A stretch of 64,000 bases of DNA from Cryptomeria japonica (taxonomy: Eukaryota; Streptophyta; Pinopsida; Cupressales; Cupressaceae), in NCBI RefSeq assembly GCF_030272615.1, contig NC_081414.1:765932483-765996482 (forward strand), read 5' to 3'. Below are positions 62,396 to 64,000 of this stretch, piece after piece. The translations under genes were made by a program, and so were the position numbers. The notes beneath the pieces were generated by a model that was given only the letters and a program-made list of their open reading frames with translations, searched no databases and was not told the DNA's origin. Numbering within the stretch: position 1 is the first letter of the stretch; each line of letters starts with the position of its first letter.

Positions 62396-64000
62396 GATGC
62401 TCTACAAAAAGGATTAGAAAATCTATTTGATGGCAACACACACAAGAGCACAAGAAACAAATGTTAGCATTAGCAACAAAGATTATCCTAAACAGGCATA
62501 TCAAGAGAGATATTAAGCATGAAATAGAAAGCATACAAACATAGAATAGATAAACTATACTCCTCCGAATGCTAATCAAGATGCTCATAGTTTCTCCTCC
62601 CTTGTTCTTCTCCTCTCCAAGTTCCCCATGAGTGTAGCTCTCAGCTTTTAACACTAGCCATGAATGCCATATGGAGATTCAAGATGGTTGAATATGATAA
62701 GCAAATGCTATGAAAAAGCTCTATGTTAATACCAGTATAACAACAATACTCTAATGCTTCCTCCTTTTCTTGAGGAGAAGGGTTCTATTTATAGAAGAAA
62801 TGGGGAAATGAATGGTTAAGATTGAGCAATCTTAACAAGGGTTAGGATTGAAAGATATTCAATCCATGTGAGACTTTCAACCCAATCCCATGTTGAAAAG
62901 TGTCATCATGAGGAGGCTTGAGAGGAGAGATAAGGAGCATTAAATGTTTGAGGGGACATGATGGTTACCCTAGGGGGTTGGGTTAGGGTTAGGTTAATCA
63001 ATATCCCTCTTATTTGTGGGATAAATGAATGTGCAAGGGTTAAATAGTTACCTTAGTCAAAGAAATAAATGCTTTGAAGAGACCCATGAGTAAAAAGGAT
63101 GGTTAAGTTAGAGGAAAGTCTCTAACCAAAGGTAAGAGGTGAGTTCACCATAAATGGTTATGTAAGAGCCTTTAAAGGTTTGGAAGACCTTAGAGGTTAA
63201 CCATTTGAAGACATAAAGCCTTTAATGGTTATTGAAGACTTTGTAGGTTTTTGAGAAGTGACTTCCTTTTATTTAGGAATGTGACAATGATTAGGATAGG
63301 ATTAGGTTAATTAGAAGGAGTTAGAAGAATCTAGAAGGGATTTAGGCATGCAAGTGGATTTTGTAGGAGAATGCAAGTGGGAGGAATTTTGGGATTTTCA
63401 ATTAAAATAAAATTATTTATTTCAATTAAATGGTGTAATTTGCATTTGGATAGATATTTAAATAAATATTAATTTATTTAAATGTGAATATGAATTTTGG
63501 ATTTTATTTAAATAAATCTTAATTTATTTACATGAGAAAAAGTAAGATAAAGAATTTAAATGCTTGAAGACTTTAAGGGAAACCATTAAAGGCTTAAGAA
63601 GACTCTAGAAAGAAGCCATTAAGTTTGAAGACTTTAAGGGAAACCATTAAAGGCTTAAGGAGACTCTAGAAGGAAGCCATTGAGTTTGAAGACTTTAAGG
63701 GAAACCATTAAAGGCTTGAGAAGACTCTAGAAGGAAGCCATTAAGTTTGAAGACTTTAAGGGAAGTCATTAAAGATTTCAAGTGGATGAGGATAAATATG
63801 ATTTTAAATAAATAATTTATTTATTTAAAATAATTGTGCAACTTGTATTTGTAGGAAAATACAAGTGGGTGGAGGATAAAAGCGATTTAAATAAATGTTA
63901 ATTTATTTAAATGTGAGAGATGGGATTTTGGGAGATTTAAATAAATATAAATTTATTTAAATGTGAGAGAAGATTTAATTAAACAAATATGATTTATTTA
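62396..64000 (-). repeat. 5' LTR of E, cut by window edge
   Basis: Aligns with 43933-45716 from its plus-strand left end TGATGCTCTACA. About 4% substitutions over the first 300 bp, plus indels: the left copy has an extra ATATGCAGGTGTAGATAG segment near 44250, while this copy has an extra AGGGTTAGGATTG segment near 62840. The TATA box is at 62785-62793 (minus) and the 61-bp repeat at 63567-63775. About 180 bp should remain beyond the window. Confidence 0.88.
63567..63775 (-). repeat. 61-bp tandem repeat in right E LTR
   Basis: Same period and half-unit structure as 45098-45300, with equal copy number. The array was therefore present before E inserted. Confidence 0.85.

Larger units (their letters stand above)
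43933..64000 (-). mobile_element. Element E: Tat/Ogre-type Gypsy element, split by F, 5' LTR cut by window edge
   Basis: Matching LTRs at 43933-45716 and 62396 to the window edge (about 4% substitutions over the first 300 bp, plus indels). Minus-strand order: 5' LTR, decayed tRNA-Trp primer site, long leader with a small ORF, gag, protease, RT (after the F insertion), RNase H, a second archaeal-type RNase H, integrase, a 2.3-kb 3' non-coding region, polypurine tract, 3' LTR. The second RNase H and the upstream ORF are hallmarks of the Tat/Ogre lineage. The left flank is GTATA; the right copy is beyond the window. All genes are interrupted. Confidence 0.85.

Noticed and set aside
1-64000. A host protein-coding gene
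   Set aside because: Every long or motif-bearing frame is accounted for by a retrotransposon domain or by repeat shadows. No exon-intron pattern with non-transposon homology was recognisable by eye.

Overview
This window looks like intergenic DNA from a land plant with a large, repeat-choked nuclear genome. I found no host gene, rRNA or functional tRNA gene. Almost all of the 64 kb is LTR retrotransposon, much of it nested. The plant assignment rests on Ty1/Copia and Ty3/Gypsy (Tat/Ogre-type and chromovirus-type) proteins, initiator-Met, Trp and Lys tRNA primer sites, TTTAGGG words and plant-type LTR boxes. The size and age of the nests and the 3.6-kb LTR would suit a conifer or another large-genome gymnosperm. 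That is inference, not proof.

Layout. (A) 1-7236, +: a Gypsy-type element with a gag and protease-like gene but no reverse transcriptase, RNase H or integrase. Its 3' LTR is complete and its 5' LTR is cut by the window edge. (B) 7237-12962, -: the gag-protease half of a Tat-like element. A inserted into its protease gene, so B's pol lies left of the window. (C1) about 13141-38236, +: an old, heavily decayed Copia element. (D) 18142-36867, +: a chromovirus-like Gypsy element inserted near the 3' end of C1, with a perfect TTGTT target duplication. (C2) 24167-31564, +: a younger Copia element inserted into D's reverse transcriptase. 38237-39440 is AT-rich and unassigned except for a possible tRNA-derived SINE. 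(G) 39446-43740, +: a short Copia-type element with a perfect TAGAT duplication that encodes only a coiled-coil/zinc-knuckle protein and a helical tail. 43741-43932 is mostly alternating purine-pyrimidine microsatellite. (E) 43933 to beyond 64000, -: a Tat/Ogre-type element with gag, protease, RT, two RNase H domains and integrase. (F) about 51040-55588, -: the 5' end of a related element inserted into E just before the RT, with its own gag-pol and 3' LTR missing.

Every coding region is broken. A, B, C2, D, E and G still read in long frames interrupted mainly by TGA or TAG codons, as expected from decay of methylated cytosine. C1 is much more degraded. None of the elements looks autonomous now.

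The most unusual signals are in non-coding or accessory parts. They are a hairpin repeated five times in A; family-specific CpG words in the leaders of B, E and F; a small leader ORF open in both E and F; CCTAACAGGG mini-hairpins and AACCGGT arrays shared by the LTRs of C2 and G; a 32-nt tRNA-Lys match at the primer site of F; and the gag-tail-only element G. LTR boundaries and target duplications were read by eye. Divergences are hand counts.
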